A stretch of DNA of 64,000 nt from Pseudomarimonas salicorniae (lineage in GTDB: Bacteria; Pseudomonadota; Gammaproteobacteria; Xanthomonadales; Xanthomonadaceae): contig NZ_JALNMH010000007.1 of NCBI RefSeq assembly GCF_023156535.1, positions 186,001 through 250,000 on the forward strand, given 5' to 3'. The translations under genes and the position numbers were made by a program. Shown here piece after piece: positions 63,228 through 64,000 of this stretch. The number at the start of each line of letters is the position of its first letter. Position 1 is the stretch's first letter. Below the pieces are notes generated by a model that made no database searches, had not been told where the DNA came from, and saw only the letters and a program-made list of their open reading frames with translations.

Positions 63228-63899
63228 ATGCGGGTGCTCCGACCGCACACGGCGCATGCCAGGCTGGCTGTCATGGGAGAACACATTCCCGCGCTGATCA
63301 CCGATCTGCCCGGCGCCATCCTGCGCTGGGCGCCGGGGTTCCTCGATCGCGACCAGGCCGACAGGTTGCTTCGCCAGCTGCGCAATGAGATCCCCTGGGA
63401 GCAGCACCACGTGCGCCTGTTCGGACGAAGCCATCCGGCTCCGCGACTGTCCTGCTGGGTAGGCGATGCGCAAGCCCGCTACCGGTATTCCGGCACGCTG
63501 TTCGAACCCCGCCCCTGGACGCCAGCGCTCTCAGCGCTGCGCAACCGATTGAACGACCTGTTGGGCGCGGGATTCAACAGCGTCCTGGCCAATCTTTACC
63601 GCGGCGGCGCCGACGGTATGGGCTGGCACGCCGATGACGAACCCGAGCTCGGCCCCGACCCGCTGATCGCCTCGCTCAGCCTCGGCGCGCCGAGGCGCTT
63701 CCTGCTGCGCAGCCGCGACCGCCGCCAGCGCGCCGAGCTGCTTCTCACGCATGGCTCCCTGCTGCTGATGGAGGGTGCCACCCAGCAGCACACCCAGCAC
63801 AGCCTGCCGAAGACCGCCCGCCCCAGCGGCGAGCGGATCAATCTGACCTTCCGCCGGATCGTCAATGCCACACCGCCGGGAGCGCGCGGGGTACGGTAG
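63228..63899 (+). CDS. alkB: AlkB-like Fe(II)/2-oxoglutarate dioxygenase (DNA/RNA alkylation repair)
   Basis: This probable oxidative demethylase of alkylated bases has 223 residues from the ATG at 63228; an ATG at 63273 is an equally possible start. It has LANLYRGGADGMGWHADDE with the H-x-D metal ligands, TQHSLPKT with the second His, and RINLTFRRI, the R-x-N-x-x-x-R block that binds 2-oxoglutarate. PGFLDRDQADRLLRQL is a typical AlkB N-terminal segment. This resembles the short ALKBH2/3-like bacterial group. It follows the amidase gene by 16 bp. Confidence 0.88.
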   Translation: MRVLRPHTAHARLAVMGEHIPALITDLPGAILRWAPGFLDRDQADRLLRQLRNEIPWEQHHVRLFGRSHPAPRLSCWVGDAQARYRYSGTLFEPRPWTPALSALRNRLNDLLGAGFNSVLANLYRGGADGMGWHADDEPELGPDPLIASLSLGAPRRFLLRSRDRRQRAELLLTHGSLLLMEGATQQHTQHSLPKTARPSGERINLTFRRIVNATPPGARGVR

Positions 63900-63921
63900 G
63901 AGCCCGACGGCTTTCAAGCCA

Positions 63922-63939
63922 GGCAGGCGGCGGCCTGCC
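63922..63939. terminator. Hairpin after the alkB-like gene
   Basis: GGCAGGC (63922-63928) pairs with GCCTGCC (63933-63939) around GGCG, 23 bp after the alkB stop. It has no U-tract. GTAGGAGC at 63896-63903, overlapping the stop codon, resembles the start of a REP unit. The last 60 bp of the window show no other feature. Confidence 0.35.
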
Positions 63940-64000
63940 GACGAAACCCGCTGCGGCCAGCGAGATACACCGCGCGCCGGCTACCGGAAAGCGCGGTCGC

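Noticed and set aside
63896-63920. Possible second REP element at the alkB stop
   Set aside because: Only GTAGGAGC and a 5-bp stem are present; too short to call a repeat without a genome comparison.

Overview
The window is about 64 kb of very GC-rich DNA with dense genes and many 4-bp start/stop overlaps. Proteins such as RsuA, RsmC, TrxC, ETF-ubiquinone oxidoreductase, AlkB and CzcD-type CDF, together with Wza/Wzz-type capsule export, fit a gammaproteobacterium. Three secreted proteins carry an aromatic-x-x-Gly-Phe-Glu motif that I associate with Xanthomonadales (Lysobacterales) and relatives. That placement is an inference. No rRNA, tRNA, CRISPR array, insertion sequence or phage gene was seen.

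Layout. (1) 1-13.4 kb, mixed genes: the end of a large Ig-like surface protein, an rsmC-rsuA pair, two secreted subtilases around a CysB-like LysR regulator, a membrane acyltransferase, two secreted proteins with the GFE motif, and between those two a Sfp-type phosphopantetheinyl transferase. (2) 13.4-30.6 kb, minus strand: a compact exopolysaccharide operon of the exosortase-A (XrtA/PEP-CTERM) type. From 5' to 3' it encodes a Wza-like exporter, a Wzz/GumC-like co-polymerase, a degenerate BY-kinase-like ATPase, an outer-membrane beta-barrel, a deacetylase, glycosyltransferases, two asparagine-synthetase-like proteins, an O-antigen-ligase-type membrane protein, a flippase and a second deacetylase. 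No exosortase and no PEP-CTERM substrate is present in the window. (3) 30.7-32.8 kb: a membrane-anchored J-domain protein and the initiating sugar-phosphate transferase. (4) 33.2-49.2 kb, plus strand: a UDP-sugar dehydrogenase, a UDP-uronate epimerase, a 3291-residue hybrid PKS-aminotransferase-NRPS, two exosortase-A-associated alpha/beta-hydrolase homologues, a JmjC/cupin hydroxylase, galE and a VanZ-like protein. (5) 49.2-64 kb, mostly housekeeping or accessory: a 187-bp palindromic repeat, a DUF885 lipoprotein, a NYN-OST-HTH protein, TrxC, a photolyase-amine-oxidoreductase fusion, a CDF transporter, a propeller-GGDEF sensor next to ETF-QO, an amidase and AlkB.

How they may work together. 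Regions 2-4 read as one polysaccharide locus. The initiating transferase, glycosyltransferases, flippase, ligase/polymerase, Wzz and Wza assemble and export a polymer. The dehydrogenase and epimerase supply uronic or aminouronic sugars. The assembly line, ordered ACP-KS-AT-ACP-aminotransferase-C-A-PCP-C-PCP with a predicted Gly-type A domain, would make a short beta-amino-acyl-glycyl unit. It has no thioesterase or reductase and ends in a condensation domain plus carrier. The two non-classical hydrolases and the asparagine-synthetase homologues (one lacking the catalytic N-terminal Cys) are candidates for release, transfer or amidation. My working hypothesis is that the megasynthase makes a non-sugar decoration for the exopolysaccharide and takes the place of the small ACP/acyl-ligase/decarboxylase set usual in XrtA loci. 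This is the most interesting system in the window.
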